From NCBI RefSeq assembly GCF_003205615.1, contig NZ_PYBV01000005.1, forward strand, positions 341,506 to 405,505: a DNA stretch of 64,000 nucleotides, written 5' to 3'. Shown piece by piece: positions 18,552 through 27,922 of the stretch. The notes beneath the pieces were generated by a model. The model was not told the origin of the DNA. It saw only the letters and a list, made by a program, of their open reading frames with translations, and did not search any database. Source of the stretch: Micromonospora arborensis. GTDB lineage: Bacteria; Actinomycetota; Actinomycetes; Mycobacteriales; Micromonosporaceae. Position numbers and translations under genes: made by a program. The number at the start of each line of letters is the position of its first letter. The first letter of the stretch is position 1.

Positions 18552-20528
18552 TCAGCTGGACGGAATCTTGGGACCGGGGCCGACCGCGATCAGATGACCC
18601 TCGGTGAGGACGATGATCTGGTCGGCGGCGACCGAGACGATCCGGCCGACCTGTTGGGGCAGAGCGACGGACCAGATCGTGTGGCCTGTCTCGATCTCCC
18701 AGACCCGAAGAGTCCGGTCGGCGCAGCTGGTGGCGACCACCGGGACACCATCGAGGACCGTTGGCCGTATCGCCAAGACCTTGTTCGGATGGGCCAGGGC
18801 CGGTCCGGACGGCTCCCCGGTGGCGATGTCGGCGCAGGTGACGGTGTCGTCCACGGCCACGATCACGACGGAGCCGAACACATCCAATCCGGTGACGGCC
18901 GCCGGTCCGGGCCAGTCCAGGCGCCTGACGGCGGGGTGGTTGGGTCGCTCGGCGAATCGGCCTGGTGGGGTGATCTCATTCAGGTCGGCGCTGTCGAACC
19001 AACGAATCCCGCCGCCTTCGGTGCCGGCCAGTACCACGGTGCGGCCGTGCAGGTCAGCGAGCGCAAGCGAGATCGTCCCGTATACGTCGGCCAGTTGGAG
19101 CGAAGCGCGCAGCGTCAGGGTGGCCGCGTCCCAGACAGCGAGTACACCTTTATCGTTTGTCGCCGCTATGAGGCCGTTGCCGGTGGCGATCAACCGAGGT
19201 CCTGCTGGGCTCAGCGACGACTCGGCTGCGGTGTGGGTATCGCCAGTGGCCGGGTCGACGGTCGTCGGGCCGCACTCCGACACGACGACAAGGAGATCCC
19301 GGTCGCCTGCGGTGACAACTCCCGGTCGGGGGTACCAGACTGCGGTCCGGAGTGTGATTCTCCGTTCGGCGGCCGGGTCGCCGAACCTCCGCCCATCGGC
19401 CGCGTCGATGACCTCGAACGAGCCGTCCGCGTCCACGGCGATGATCGCGGGCCGCCCGTCGATCGTGGCTGGGACGGCGTCTCGGAAGTACGGCCGGTCC
19501 TTGTCGTCCTGCGCGAGGGGATCGGTCAACTCAAGGAGGTTGGTCCGCACGTCCCCCGCCGCGAAGACGAACGTGCCGTGCACGGCGACCCTGTCGACGC
19601 GGTGGGTGAAGTCAGTCCGAATCGTCCCGCGCACCGTGCCGTCCCGAAGGTCCATGATGCGCAGCGCCGAGTCCTCGTCGAGCACCACACAGGCCCCGCC
19701 AGCGATGAAGACCAGCGCTTCGCGTAGGCGTGCCGCGGTGGCAAACTGTGCCACCGGTGCCGCCGCGACAGGATCCCAGACGGTCAGTAGGCCCTCTTCG
19801 GCGACTGTCACCGCCCGCCGCTGACCGTCCAGCACCGTCCAGCCGCCGCAACCCGTCTGCGCGGGCACAGCCACCTCGCCGGTGCGACGGAACCCGTCGA
19901 GGTCATGGAAGCACAGCGTCTCCGTGAATCTGTCCTCGCCGCCGAGGCTCAACACGGTCGGAGCGCTGTCGGTGCTGATCGCCACGCGGGTGACATGACC
20001 GCTGTGGGCGGCGGTCCTGCCCAGCAGCCGACCGTCGGCCAGATCCCACTTCAGCAGATAGCCGTCCTTGGTGCCGGTGACCGCCACTCCGGCACCGATC
20101 GCGAGGCTCCGCAGGGGCGCCGCGCGGAGGGGAATGGCATCCGGGTCGGTCGCCAGTAGCAGCATCCCCGTCACGAGGTCCCACACGAGCAGCCGCTCGT
20201 CCTCCACGGCGACGACTGTCGCATCGTCGAACACGGCGTCCCAGTAGAAAGACTCGTGTCGGCCCTCCAGGCGCAGCCGTTGCGCCTCGCCGCCGGCAAG
20301 GGGCATCCGGTAGATGCTGCCGTCGACCATCGCCCAGGCGTACGTGTCGTCCACGCGAACCGCCCTGATCGAGTACGCGAACTGATGCACCTGCCGCAGC
20401 GCAGGGCTCAACGGCTCGCCGGCCGTCCACCGGGGCAGCAGCGCCCCGGGCGCCTCGGCCCGTAGTTGATCGGCACGAGCCGTCCGTCCACTGCGTAACA
20501 GCGCCACGATGTGTTCGAACCGGTCCAC
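18552..20528 (-). CDS. WD40/beta-propeller repeat protein
   Basis: This is a 658-residue protein with no signal peptide. It is built of repeated about 45-residue blade units, seen as V-x-x-W-D-L-A/D-x-G-x-x-L-G (for example KWDLADGRLLGRTAAHSGHV near 165 and VWEIETGHTIWSV near 625). A short helical N-terminus (about 1-60) precedes the blades. About ten to eleven blades suggest two propellers. WD40 proteins of this type in actinomycetes are scaffolds or follow kinase and NTPase domains; none is present here. Flanked on both sides by AGATCTTGGA palindromes. Confidence 0.8.
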   Translation of the reverse strand: MDRFEHIVALLRSGRTARADQLRAEAPGALLPRWTAGEPLSPALRQVHQFAYSIRAVRVDDTYAWAMVDGSIYRMPLAGGEAQRLRLEGRHESFYWDAVFDDATVVAVEDERLLVWDLVTGMLLLATDPDAIPLRAAPLRSLAIGAGVAVTGTKDGYLLKWDLADGRLLGRTAAHSGHVTRVAISTDSAPTVLSLGGEDRFTETLCFHDLDGFRRTGEVAVPAQTGCGGWTVLDGQRRAVTVAEEGLLTVWDPVAAAPVAQFATAARLREALVFIAGGACVVLDEDSALRIMDLRDGTVRGTIRTDFTHRVDRVAVHGTFVFAAGDVRTNLLELTDPLAQDDKDRPYFRDAVPATIDGRPAIIAVDADGSFEVIDAADGRRFGDPAAERRITLRTAVWYPRPGVVTAGDRDLLVVVSECGPTTVDPATGDTHTAAESSLSPAGPRLIATGNGLIAATNDKGVLAVWDAATLTLRASLQLADVYGTISLALADLHGRTVVLAGTEGGGIRWFDSADLNEITPPGRFAERPNHPAVRRLDWPGPAAVTGLDVFGSVVIVAVDDTVTCADIATGEPSGPALAHPNKVLAIRPTVLDGVPVVATSCADRTLRVWEIETGHTIWSVALPQQVGRIVSVAADQIIVLTEGHLIAVGPGPKIPSS

Positions 20529-20576
20529 CCCGCACCCTCCCCAGAAATCGCGGGGAGGCTAACCCGGGCCTGCGAC

Positions 20577-20626
20577 AGATCTTGGAGGGAAATCGCCCCT
20601 CCCGGGGCCGAATTCTTCCAAGATCT
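20577..20626. repeat. Imperfect palindrome, AGATCTTGGA family
   Basis: Outer arms AGATCTTGGA/TCCAAGATCT enclose a GC-rich inner hairpin (CCCC-TCCC-GGGG). It sits in the gap between the WD40 gene start and the DUF397 gene end and shares its 10-bp outer arms with the palindrome at 18490. Confidence 0.8.
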
Positions 20627-20651
20627 CGGTGAACGAGTTCGCCCTGGCGGC

Positions 20652-20849
20652 TCAGCGGCGGTTGTTTACCTGCCGTGGGCGGGTTGACGCGATGAAGGCG
20701 GTCCAGGCCGAGGGGGTGAAGGTCAACTCCGGCCCCTGCCGGTCCTTGCTGTCCCGCACCCCGACCGCGTCGACGAACCCGGCCACCTCGACGCAGTCGC
20801 CGTCGCCACCGGATCGGGAGGACTTGCGCCAGACTCCGTCACGCACCAT
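20652..20849 (-). CDS. DUF397 protein
   Basis: A 65-residue protein with V-W-R-K-S-S-R-S (near 6), G-D-C-V-E-V-A (near 17), V-R-D-S-K-D (near 31) and the closing helix F-T-P-S-A-W-x-A-F. ATG 20849 lies inside the last codons of the DUF5753 regulator gene (11-bp overlap), so the two are translationally coupled. It forms the window's second regulator/DUF397 cassette; here the order is regulator then DUF397. Confidence 0.88.
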   Translation of the reverse strand: MVRDGVWRKSSRSGGDGDCVEVAGFVDAVGVRDSKDRQGPELTFTPSAWTAFIASTRPRQVNNRR

Positions 20850-21720
20850 CGGCCATCTCCTTCGCTATCGCCGCAATCAACTCGCGGGACTCGGTCGGGG
20901 GCAGCGCTCGCTCCCCTAGTGAGCGCCACACGTTCTCGTAAAGCTCGATTTCGTGGGCCTTGTCAAGGTAGACCGCGCCGCAGGGGCCGTCCATATAGAT
21001 CGTGGTCGGCTCCGGCTCCCGTACCTCGGACGGGAAGTCGAGCATGGTGAAGGTGCCCGACGATGCCCAACGGAACAGCCCAGCAGCCAGTGGCAGCACG
21101 CGCAGGCTGATGTTGTGGCGCTCGCTCGTCACCACCAGGGCATCCAGTTGCCGGACCATTGCCGCTCGGTCGCGCAGCGGCCGACGCAGCACGGATTCGT
21201 TGAGGATCACGTCGAGATGCGGGGCACGGGGCACCGCCCGCGCCAGCAATCGCTGCCGACGCAGCCGGATGTCCACCCGAGCCTTGCGCTCCGCCTCGCC
21301 GAGCTGCGGGTGGTCGGTGGCGATGACCTCGGTCATGTACTCGACCGTCTGCAACAGACCGGGCACGAGGTCGGCTTCATACTTCCGAATGCGGGTGGCG
21401 GCGGCTTCCAGGCCGACGTACAGCTTGAACCAGTCCTTGATCGCTTCGCCGTAGCTGTGCCACCAGCCGTGTGCCTTGGTCTCCCGCGCCAGCGCCCGCA
21501 TCGTCTCGATCGTCTCCGGGGACGCGCCGTAGACCCGGCACATGGCCGCCACGTCGTTCGGGTGCATCGGGACCTGGCCGGTTTCGTAGCGCCAGATTCG
21601 GGGTGACGACCATTCCAATTCCTTGGCCGCCGCGGTGACCGTCACATAAGCATTTTCGCGAAGCTCTCTCAGATATCTGCCGAGTTGCCTCCGCGGGACT
21701 GTGCTGCCGGAGTCGTCCAC
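20839..21720 (-). CDS. XRE-family regulator with DUF5753 domain
   Basis: This 293-residue protein has an N-terminal helix-turn-helix (about 12-70; AAKELEWSSPRIWRYETGQV). A DUF5753 domain follows (about 95-280), with W-F-K-L-Y-V-G-L-E-A-A and V-P-G-L-L-Q-T-V-E-Y. It starts at GTG 21720. Two small genes of families that accompany such regulators lie divergently at 21859-22469. Target genes unknown. Confidence 0.9.
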   Translation of the reverse strand: MDDSGSTVPRRQLGRYLRELRENAYVTVTAAAKELEWSSPRIWRYETGQVPMHPNDVAAMCRVYGASPETIETMRALARETKAHGWWHSYGEAIKDWFKLYVGLEAAATRIRKYEADLVPGLLQTVEYMTEVIATDHPQLGEAERKARVDIRLRRQRLLARAVPRAPHLDVILNESVLRRPLRDRAAMVRQLDALVVTSERHNISLRVLPLAAGLFRWASSGTFTMLDFPSEVREPEPTTIYMDGPCGAVYLDKAHEIELYENVWRSLGERALPPTESRELIAAIAKEMADGA

Positions 21721-21858
21721 GTCATCTCCCTGGCTGTCGTCGCGTAAGGCACCTCATCCCTTGGTCTGCATTCTGCCGCGAAAGATTGCGTTGGACCATC
21801 CCCAGAATGACCATCGTGGATCACCAGGCCACTAGCGAGACCGCAGTGAAGGAGAGCC

Positions 21859-22113
21859 ATGGACCCGGTTGGCGAGATCTACGATGACCTGCCACTGCCG
21901 CCCTACGTGAGCGCCGAGGACGTCGTGTTCGCGTTGCGGGCGATCAGCGTGCATACCCCCGAGCAACGGCCCGACGGTCAGCGGTGCCGCAAGGACCAGG
22001 CCGCGCACCCGTGCCGGCTGCACCGCTGGGGCCGTCACGTCCTTCAGAAGCGCGGCCTGACCGGCGGGCAGATCCAGACGCTGCTCACCGGAGGAACAGT
22101 GGTACTGCGATGA
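21859..22113 (+). CDS. Small actinomycete protein, unknown function
   Basis: This 84-residue acidic-then-basic protein begins MDPVGEIYDDLPLPPYV, with GGAGAG upstream of ATG 21859. It contains one Cys-Arg-Leu-His cluster (CRLHRWGRH near 52) and a C-terminal G-G-Q-I-Q-T-L-L. It overlaps the next gene by 4 bp (ATGA) and is divergent from the DUF5753 gene with 138 bp between. I recognise it only as a type found beside such regulators. Confidence 0.65.
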   Translation: MDPVGEIYDDLPLPPYVSAEDVVFALRAISVHTPEQRPDGQRCRKDQAAHPCRLHRWGRHVLQKRGLTGGQIQTLLTGGTVVLR

Positions 22114-22469
22114 CCCCCGCGACCGGGGACCACCCGCCACCACCAGCGATGCCAGCAGCGCAGCGGTGGATCATTCACCTGCCGACCACCTTGACCAGCC
22201 TGGACGAGGTCACCGCTCTGGCCGTGGCGCTGCGCGACTCGCTCGGCCATCTCAGCGTTCTCGACTTCGGCGAGACCACGCTGAGCGAGGAGGACGCGCA
22301 GTTCCTGCGTACCCGAGTGTTTTGTGACGCCGCGCTCCGCGGCGCCGGTCGCTGCCGGCGGTCCGACGCCCACGACGGACTCTGCGCCGCAGTGCCCAGC
22401 ACGGAAGTCGGGGTGCCCGCAGACCGCGGACCCCCCGACTTCACTCAAACCGTGTCGATCAGGGAGTGA
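22110..22469 (+). CDS. Small actinomycete protein, unknown function
   Basis: The 119-residue protein has a central conserved-looking segment, VLDFGETTLSEEDAQFLRTR, then VFCDAALRGAGRCRRSDAHDG. The latter is a pattern of paired Cys/His also seen in homologous small actinomycete proteins next to XRE genes. It is coupled to the previous gene by ATGA. Its last 11 bp overlap tail-to-tail with the glucanase gene on the other strand. No function can be assigned. Confidence 0.65.
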   Translation: MTPATGDHPPPPAMPAAQRWIIHLPTTLTSLDEVTALAVALRDSLGHLSVLDFGETTLSEEDAQFLRTRVFCDAALRGAGRCRRSDAHDGLCAAVPSTEVGVPADRGPPDFTQTVSIRE

Positions 22470-25400
22470 TGACGAACTGCGAGCCCGGCTGGATGACGAT
22501 GTTGCCGTCGGCCGAGTTCGTGATTGTCACGCTGGTCAGGTTGGCGTTGCCGCGGGCCCCGCTCATCGCGAGGATGCCCGCACCGTTGTTGGACTTGTCG
22601 ATCCGCACGTTGGTGATGGCGACGTTCGGCATGTTGCCGCCGCCGTTCTTGAACTGGATCCCGTCGTACGTCGAGTCGATGATGTCGGTGTCGCGGATCG
22701 TGACCCCGACGATGTCCCTGGTGGCGGGGAAGAGCGTGATGGCACCGAACTCCTGGTCCTCGTTCCAGAATGCGCCGCCGGTGCGGTAGAGCCCGTTGTT
22801 GGCGATCAGCGTCGTCCCGGAGAAGGGCAGCGGGTCGTGGTCGGTCGCCAGCATGATGCCCGGGTAGTTGGCGGTGTCATAGACCAGGTTGTTCTCGATC
22901 GAGTTGTCGTAGCCGCCGTAGATGGCAATGCCATTCGCCCGCCAGGGCAGCTGGATGGTGTTGTTGACGAAGTGGTTGTCGTGGGCGATGTCGACGTTGC
23001 GGTCCTTGACGTACGGGTTGGCCCAGACGGCGAGCGCGTCGTCCCCGGTGGTGCGGAAGGACGAGTTGAACACCCGCGAGTTGCGCGTGCCGTTGCTGAA
23101 GTTGATGCCGTCGGCGTACGTGTTGCGGATCCGCATGCCGCTGAACTCCAGCCCGTCAGCCGGCCCCCAGAGGTCGGGGATGTTGTCGTAGTCACGACCC
23201 ACCCAGACGCCCACATTGGCGTGCTCGATCCAGACGTTGCTGATCCGGGTGCCGGTTCCGAAGCGACCGTTCAGACCAACGCCACCCTCGGCGTTGCCGT
23301 CGCCACCACGGATCCGGCCCGAGCCGAAGATGGCGATGTCGGAGATCTGGGTGTTCTTGTCGATGTCGAAGCCGAAGTTGCCCTCGTGCGGGTGGTTGAT
23401 GCCGCCCACCACGTTCTGCGGCTCGGTCAGCGTGTAGAGCTGCGAGTGCCACATGCCGGCGCCCCGGATGGTGACGTTGCTGATGCCGACCTGGTTGTGC
23501 GTACCCCGGTTCAGCGGGTCGTCGGTCAGGATCTTCTGCTCCTGCCGCCACTGCCCGGCGGGGATCCAGACGCAGCCGATGACGCCGTTCTGGTCGTCGG
23601 TCACCGCCCGCTGGATGGCCGCGGTGTCGTCGAGGCCGTCGTTCGGGACCGCACCGTACGAGGTGATCGAGGTGCAGCCCGCCGGCTGGCTCGCCGCCGG
23701 TGCCACCTGCTCCAGGTCGATCATGTCGATCACATAGAAGGAGGCCGAGTCCCCCGAGTCGCGCTGCAACTTGAACCGGGTGCCGGCCGGGTACGACTGC
23801 GCCAGCAGCGCGTTCGACTCGTCGAACAGTCGTCGGGCGTCGGCCTGCGGGGTGTTGGTCAGGGCCTCCGGCCCGTCGGTGTTGCCGTAGAGCCAACTGT
23901 GCCGAGACGACAGGGTCAGCTTCCGGGAGAAGACGTCGTTGACGTAGAGGCTGATGGTCGCCTCGATGCCGCCGCCACCCGGCGCGTCCGGGATGGAGTT
24001 GCGCACCACGATGGAGTTGGCCTGGTTGGTCGACGTGAACTCGACGAAATGGCCGGTGCTGTTGAGCCGTACCGACTTGCGGCCCGAGGACTCGGAGGCG
24101 AAGTTGGTGTGGCCGAAGGTGCGCAGCGGGTCGGTCTCCAGCAGGGTGCCCTGGAAGCGACCGGCCTCGGCCTCGTAGGAGACGTACGGGACCGCCGCCC
24201 CACGTCCGACCACGATCGACTGACTGAACGCGTTGTTGGTCTCGTTGGTCTCGGTGACCGCGTTCGTCGCGTCGGCGGTGGCCGTGATGGTGGCGCCGCC
24301 GCTGGTGGCGGTCCAACTGCCGGTGACGGCCACGTTGACCGTCGCGCCGGCGGCGACCGAGGCGGTGTTGGTGTTGAGCGTGGTGCCGCCCACCACCAGC
24401 CGGGTGACAGTGGTCGCGCCGGTCGCGGTGGTGCCTCGGTTGCGAACCGCAACGGTGAACGTGACGGACGCCCCGACGGCCGGGTTCGGCGGGTTCGAGG
24501 CGATGCTGAGCACCTGCAGATCGGGGCCGGGGGCCTGCGCCACCACCAGCGGCGACGCTGCCGTGAAGCTGTTGTTGCCGTTGTTCTGCTCGACGATCGT
24601 GATCGTCGGGTCGACCACCGCCGCGACGGCGTAGCTGCCCATCGGCCGCGTACCCGCGTTGAACGACACGGTGGTCGAGGCGCCCGCGCTGAGCGCGCCC
24701 ACCGTGGCGCTGCCGACGACCGCGCCGGCCAGGCTGAAGTTGACAGTGGTCGCACCGGCGGACGCCGAGCCGATGTTCTGCACCACGGCGGAGAGCGTGA
24801 CCGGGGAGACCTCGCTGGGCGACGTGGGCGACCAGGCCACCGAGCTGACGACCAGGTCCGGGTTGGGTGCCGGCGTGCCACACACCTCGAGCTCGGCCAC
24901 CTGGCCGGACGGAGCGCCGGTGTTGCCGGTGAACCGCAGTTGCACGTCCGCCGTGGTCGCGCTGACCGGGATGCTCACCACGTTGGCGCCCTGGGCGAAC
25001 TGGTAACTCGCCGCCGACACCAGATTGGCGTACGTGGCTGACGTCTGGTCACGGCCGAGGACCTGGATGGTCTGGGTGCGGGTGCCCCAGGCCGGGTCCG
25101 GGTTGAGCTTGACGGTCACTCCGGAGATGGAGTGGTTGGCGCCGAGCGCAACGGTCAGGTTCTGCGGGTAGCTCGCCGCACCCTCCCAGTACGTGGTGAG
25201 CTGCCCGTCGTTCGCCTTCTCCGGGGTGAAGGTGAAGGTGGAGCCGCTCGCCGTCATGGTCTTGCCCTGTGCCACGTTGGTGCAGGCGGGCGGATTGCTG
25301 CCGGTCCGGGTGACCGTGTTGCTGTTGCCGGACAGGTTGCCGGCACCGTCGCGGGCACGGACGTAGTACGACACGGTCGCCGTCGCCGGCTGGGTGTCCT

Positions 25401-26145
25401 GGTACGTGAGGGTGGTGCCCAGCGTCGCGATCAGGTTGCCGCCCCGGTAGACGTTGTAGCCGGCGAGACCGCTGCCACCGGAGTCGGTGGAAGCACCCCA
25501 GGTGAGCGTGATCGTGCTGCCCGACGTGCTCTGTGCCAACGTCCCCGGGACGCTCGGCGCGGTCGTGTCCCCGGTGGTGCCGCTGCCGTACACCTCCAGT
25601 TCGGAGAACTGGCCAGCCGGCCAGGCGCTGTTGGCGGTGACGTTGATCCGCACGTAGCGGGTTGTGGTCTGACCGAAGTTGATCGTGACGGTACTGCCGC
25701 TCGCCGGGTTGAAGGTGTAGGTCTGCGACCCGACCAGGTCGGTGAACGACGAGCCGTTGGCGCTGCCCTGCACGCTCAACGTCTGCGTACGGGTGCCCCA
25801 ACCGGAGGTCGGCACCTTCAGCACGACCTGGTTGACGCCCTGCGCCGAGCCGAGATCGACCTGCACCCACTCGGGGAACGAGTTGTTGGCGCTCTCCCAG
25901 TAGCTGCCCGCGTTGCCGTCGACGACCTTCGACGAGTCGTAGACGTCGGCGTGGCCACTCTCCTGGGTGGGACGACCCAGGGCGAGGTTGGTGGCCGCCG
26001 GGGCGAAGCCGCTGCTCGGCGCGGCCGCCGCGTCGGCAGGGCGGGCGGCGCTGGCCGGGCTGGCGAGGGCGGTGAGCCCTGCGCTGGCGATCAGCGTGGC
26101 CGCGGCTGTCGCCGCCACCGTCCTGAACAGATTCCTTCGTCTCAT
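22459..26145 (-). CDS. Secreted multidomain GH87-like glucanase (mycodextranase/alpha-1,3-glucanase type)
   Basis: This 1228-residue exported protein has a long signal peptide ending SPASA (about residue 32). Discoidin (F5/8C) domains follow at about 48-185 and 290-425, with an FN3 domain between them. Next come two CARDB domains (about 425-645), a CBM35-like module (about 652-800) and a C-terminal right-handed beta-helix (about 815-1228). The beta-helix carries N-T-Y-A-D-G-I-N-F and T-T-G-D-D-A-L-A (near 1033), matching the catalytic Asp cluster of GH87. Such enzymes cut fungal or bacterial alpha-1,3-glucans. The start at the basic MRRRNLFRT (26145) fits a signal peptide. Confidence 0.85.
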   Translation of the reverse strand: MRRRNLFRTVAATAAATLIASAGLTALASPASAARPADAAAAPSSGFAPAATNLALGRPTQESGHADVYDSSKVVDGNAGSYWESANNSFPEWVQVDLGSAQGVNQVVLKVPTSGWGTRTQTLSVQGSANGSSFTDLVGSQTYTFNPASGSTVTINFGQTTTRYVRINVTANSAWPAGQFSELEVYGSGTTGDTTAPSVPGTLAQSTSGSTITLTWGASTDSGGSGLAGYNVYRGGNLIATLGTTLTYQDTQPATATVSYYVRARDGAGNLSGNSNTVTRTGSNPPACTNVAQGKTMTASGSTFTFTPEKANDGQLTTYWEGAASYPQNLTVALGANHSISGVTVKLNPDPAWGTRTQTIQVLGRDQTSATYANLVSAASYQFAQGANVVSIPVSATTADVQLRFTGNTGAPSGQVAELEVCGTPAPNPDLVVSSVAWSPTSPSEVSPVTLSAVVQNIGSASAGATTVNFSLAGAVVGSATVGALSAGASTTVSFNAGTRPMGSYAVAAVVDPTITIVEQNNGNNSFTAASPLVVAQAPGPDLQVLSIASNPPNPAVGASVTFTVAVRNRGTTATGATTVTRLVVGGTTLNTNTASVAAGATVNVAVTGSWTATSGGATITATADATNAVTETNETNNAFSQSIVVGRGAAVPYVSYEAEAGRFQGTLLETDPLRTFGHTNFASESSGRKSVRLNSTGHFVEFTSTNQANSIVVRNSIPDAPGGGGIEATISLYVNDVFSRKLTLSSRHSWLYGNTDGPEALTNTPQADARRLFDESNALLAQSYPAGTRFKLQRDSGDSASFYVIDMIDLEQVAPAASQPAGCTSITSYGAVPNDGLDDTAAIQRAVTDDQNGVIGCVWIPAGQWRQEQKILTDDPLNRGTHNQVGISNVTIRGAGMWHSQLYTLTEPQNVVGGINHPHEGNFGFDIDKNTQISDIAIFGSGRIRGGDGNAEGGVGLNGRFGTGTRISNVWIEHANVGVWVGRDYDNIPDLWGPADGLEFSGMRIRNTYADGINFSNGTRNSRVFNSSFRTTGDDALAVWANPYVKDRNVDIAHDNHFVNNTIQLPWRANGIAIYGGYDNSIENNLVYDTANYPGIMLATDHDPLPFSGTTLIANNGLYRTGGAFWNEDQEFGAITLFPATRDIVGVTIRDTDIIDSTYDGIQFKNGGGNMPNVAITNVRIDKSNNGAGILAMSGARGNANLTSVTITNSADGNIVIQPGSQFVITP

Positions 26146-26357
26146 CACAGTCCTGTCATTGGGGGGACGGCTGCCGCAGGCGGCTGGACCAGGAGGGAGC
26201 CCGCTGAATCTTCCGAAGGTGTGCACGAAACCTGCACGTCTTTGTCGAAATCTTGCGCGACTTTGACCAAAGGTTACTGACGTGCTACGGGAGCGTCAAC
26301 ACTTCGACCAACTTGACTATTGATGGCCGCGCTCGCGGCGAGAGCCAGCCGCTGCTC

Positions 26358-26405
26358 TGAGCCGTATACCTCAGAGTCATATTCATGACCCTGAGGTATA
26401 CGGCT
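26358..26405. repeat. 22-bp-arm palindrome with GAGCCGTATACCTCAG ends
   Basis: Arms 26358-26379 and 26384-26405 match at 21 of 22 positions around a 4-bp loop (ATTC). It lies between the glucanase start and the GNAT stop, so it may terminate the GNAT transcript. The strongly conserved arms look like a dispersed palindrome family. The rest of 26146-26446 holds the glucanase promoter region, with no further gene. Confidence 0.85.
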
Positions 26406-26446
26406 CATCGGGGCGCAGGGCGGCTCACGCGCAGCCGCCGAACGGA

Positions 26447-26998
26447 TCAGTTGGTTGGTGCCGCCAGGACGAAGGTCTCCAACTCCTCGCCGCCGTACCA
26501 GTCGGTGCGCCGGCCCACGTGGGCCATGCCGAGTCGCCGGCAGACCGCCATCGACGGCTCGTTGCCCGGCGACACGAGCGCGTAGATCTCCGAGGTGCCG
26601 GCGGCGAACTCCCGCGCGAGGAGCGCACTGGCCGCCTCGGTGGCGTAGCCGTGACCCCACGAATCCGGGTGCAGGTGCCAGCCCGTCTCGATGTCCTCGG
26701 TGAGCTGCGTCTCCGGCGTTCCGGGCAGCGGCTTGAGCAACACGGTGCCCGCCACCACGCCGGTCTCGCGTACCTCGATCGCCCAGGTGCCGTACCGGCC
26801 GCCGTCGGCGGCGTGCCGGTCCTGCCAGAAACGCAGCCGCTCGACGGCCTGGGCCGGGTCGGTCATCGGCAGGCCCGGTGACACGGCCAGCCAGCGGGTG
26901 ATGTCGGGGCGGGAGTAGATGTCGTAGATCCGGGCCAGGTCGGCCGGATCGTCGGTCCAATCGCGCAGGATCAGACGTTCGGTGGTGAGAACAGTCAT
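26447..26998 (-). CDS. GNAT acetyltransferase (RimJ/RimL-like)
   Basis: This 183-residue protein opens TERLILRDW, the standard start of RimJ/RimL-type GNATs. It continues with the acetyl-CoA loop W-G-H-G-Y-A-T-E-A-A (near 115) and ends in N-E-P-S-M-A-V-C-R-R-L-G-M. The family acetylates N-termini of ribosomal proteins or small amines; the actual substrate is unknown. ATG 26998 is divergent from the YihY gene, 50 bp apart. Confidence 0.88.
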   Translation of the reverse strand: MTVLTTERLILRDWTDDPADLARIYDIYSRPDITRWLAVSPGLPMTDPAQAVERLRFWQDRHAADGGRYGTWAIEVRETGVVAGTVLLKPLPGTPETQLTEDIETGWHLHPDSWGHGYATEAASALLAREFAAGTSEIYALVSPGNEPSMAVCRRLGMAHVGRRTDWYGGEELETFVLAAPTN

Positions 26999-27049
26999 GG
27001 CAGGCGATCTTAGGGAGTGACGGCCCCGACCACAGGGAAAGAAATCACG

Positions 27050-27889
27050 ATGGGCAGCGGCTGGCAGCGGGCGAAGCGGATCACCAGTGCCGCGTTCCGA
27101 CCCGTGCGCGGACGCGACCTGTCACTGCACGCCGCGGCGATCACCTTCTACGGCGCGATCGCGGTCGTGCCGGTCGCGCTGCTGGCGATCTGGCTCACCT
27201 CGCTGGCAGCCGGGGCGGACCGGGTCCGCCGGCTCACCTCGTACGCCGTGGAAGCCCTGCCCACCGCGATCGGCGCGCCCCGGGCGGTGCATGCGCTGGT
27301 CGACGCCGGGGTGGAGCTGACCCCACTGCTGGCGCTGGCCTCCCTGCTGCCCGCGTCGCTCTACGGCGAAGGGCTGCGCCGGGCGTTCGTCTCGGTTGCC
27401 GCACCCCGCTCCGACGAGCACCTGGTCGGCTGGCGGGGCCGGCTGTTGCTGCTGCCGCTGCTCGCGCCGGCCCCGGCACTGCTGCTGTCGATCCTGCTGG
27501 CGCTGCCGCTCACCACCCGGCTCGTACGTCAGGGCGGCTGGCTCGGCGTGCTGGGCGTGGTGCTGTCGTTCCTGGCGGTCTGGCTGGTGCTCACGCCCGT
27601 GCTGGTCTGGGTGTTCCGGGTGGTCGGGCCAGCCTCGCCGGACTGGCTCTCCACCCTCGCGATCGGCTCGTTCACCGCGGCGAACCTGTCCGGCTTCATG
27701 CACGGCTTCGTGCTCTTCGCCTCGCTCCCCCTGAACCTGGGCGTGCCGTTCGGCGGCTTCGACGAGATCGGCGCGGGTGTGGCCGTACTCCTCTGGCTCT
27801 ATTTGTTCCACGTGATCGTCCTGGCCGGCTACTCCGCCACCCTGGCCCTCTCCCGCTGGCGAGCCCAGCACGGACAGCGGAAGGGCTGA
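27050..27889 (+). CDS. YihY/UPF0761-family membrane protein
   Basis: A 279-residue protein with about six membrane helices, in the YihY (formerly RNase BN) family. The opening L-S-L-H-A-A-A-I-T-F-Y-G-A-I-A-V-V-P corresponds to the conserved first helix, and the long loops are Arg-rich. No nuclease activity is attached to the family; it is an integral membrane protein of unknown role. ATG 27050 follows GGAAAG; an upstream GTG (27017) lacks space for a binding site. Confidence 0.82.
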   Translation: MGSGWQRAKRITSAAFRPVRGRDLSLHAAAITFYGAIAVVPVALLAIWLTSLAAGADRVRRLTSYAVEALPTAIGAPRAVHALVDAGVELTPLLALASLLPASLYGEGLRRAFVSVAAPRSDEHLVGWRGRLLLLPLLAPAPALLLSILLALPLTTRLVRQGGWLGVLGVVLSFLAVWLVLTPVLVWVFRVVGPASPDWLSTLAIGSFTAANLSGFMHGFVLFASLPLNLGVPFGGFDEIGAGVAVLLWLYLFHVIVLAGYSATLALSRWRAQHGQRKG

Positions 27890-27922
27890 CCGGGCCGGTG
27901 GGGCGGACTAGGCTGCCGCGGC

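Noticed and set aside
18552..20528. PQQ-dependent dehydrogenase
   Set aside because: Blade repeats are WD40-like; no signal peptide and no PQQ-binding or calcium-binding motif are visible.
22324..25041. A long rightward open frame opposite the GH87 gene
   Set aside because: It is an antisense shadow of a gene with a signal peptide and clear domains; its translation is Val/Arg/Gly/Asp-rich with no motif.
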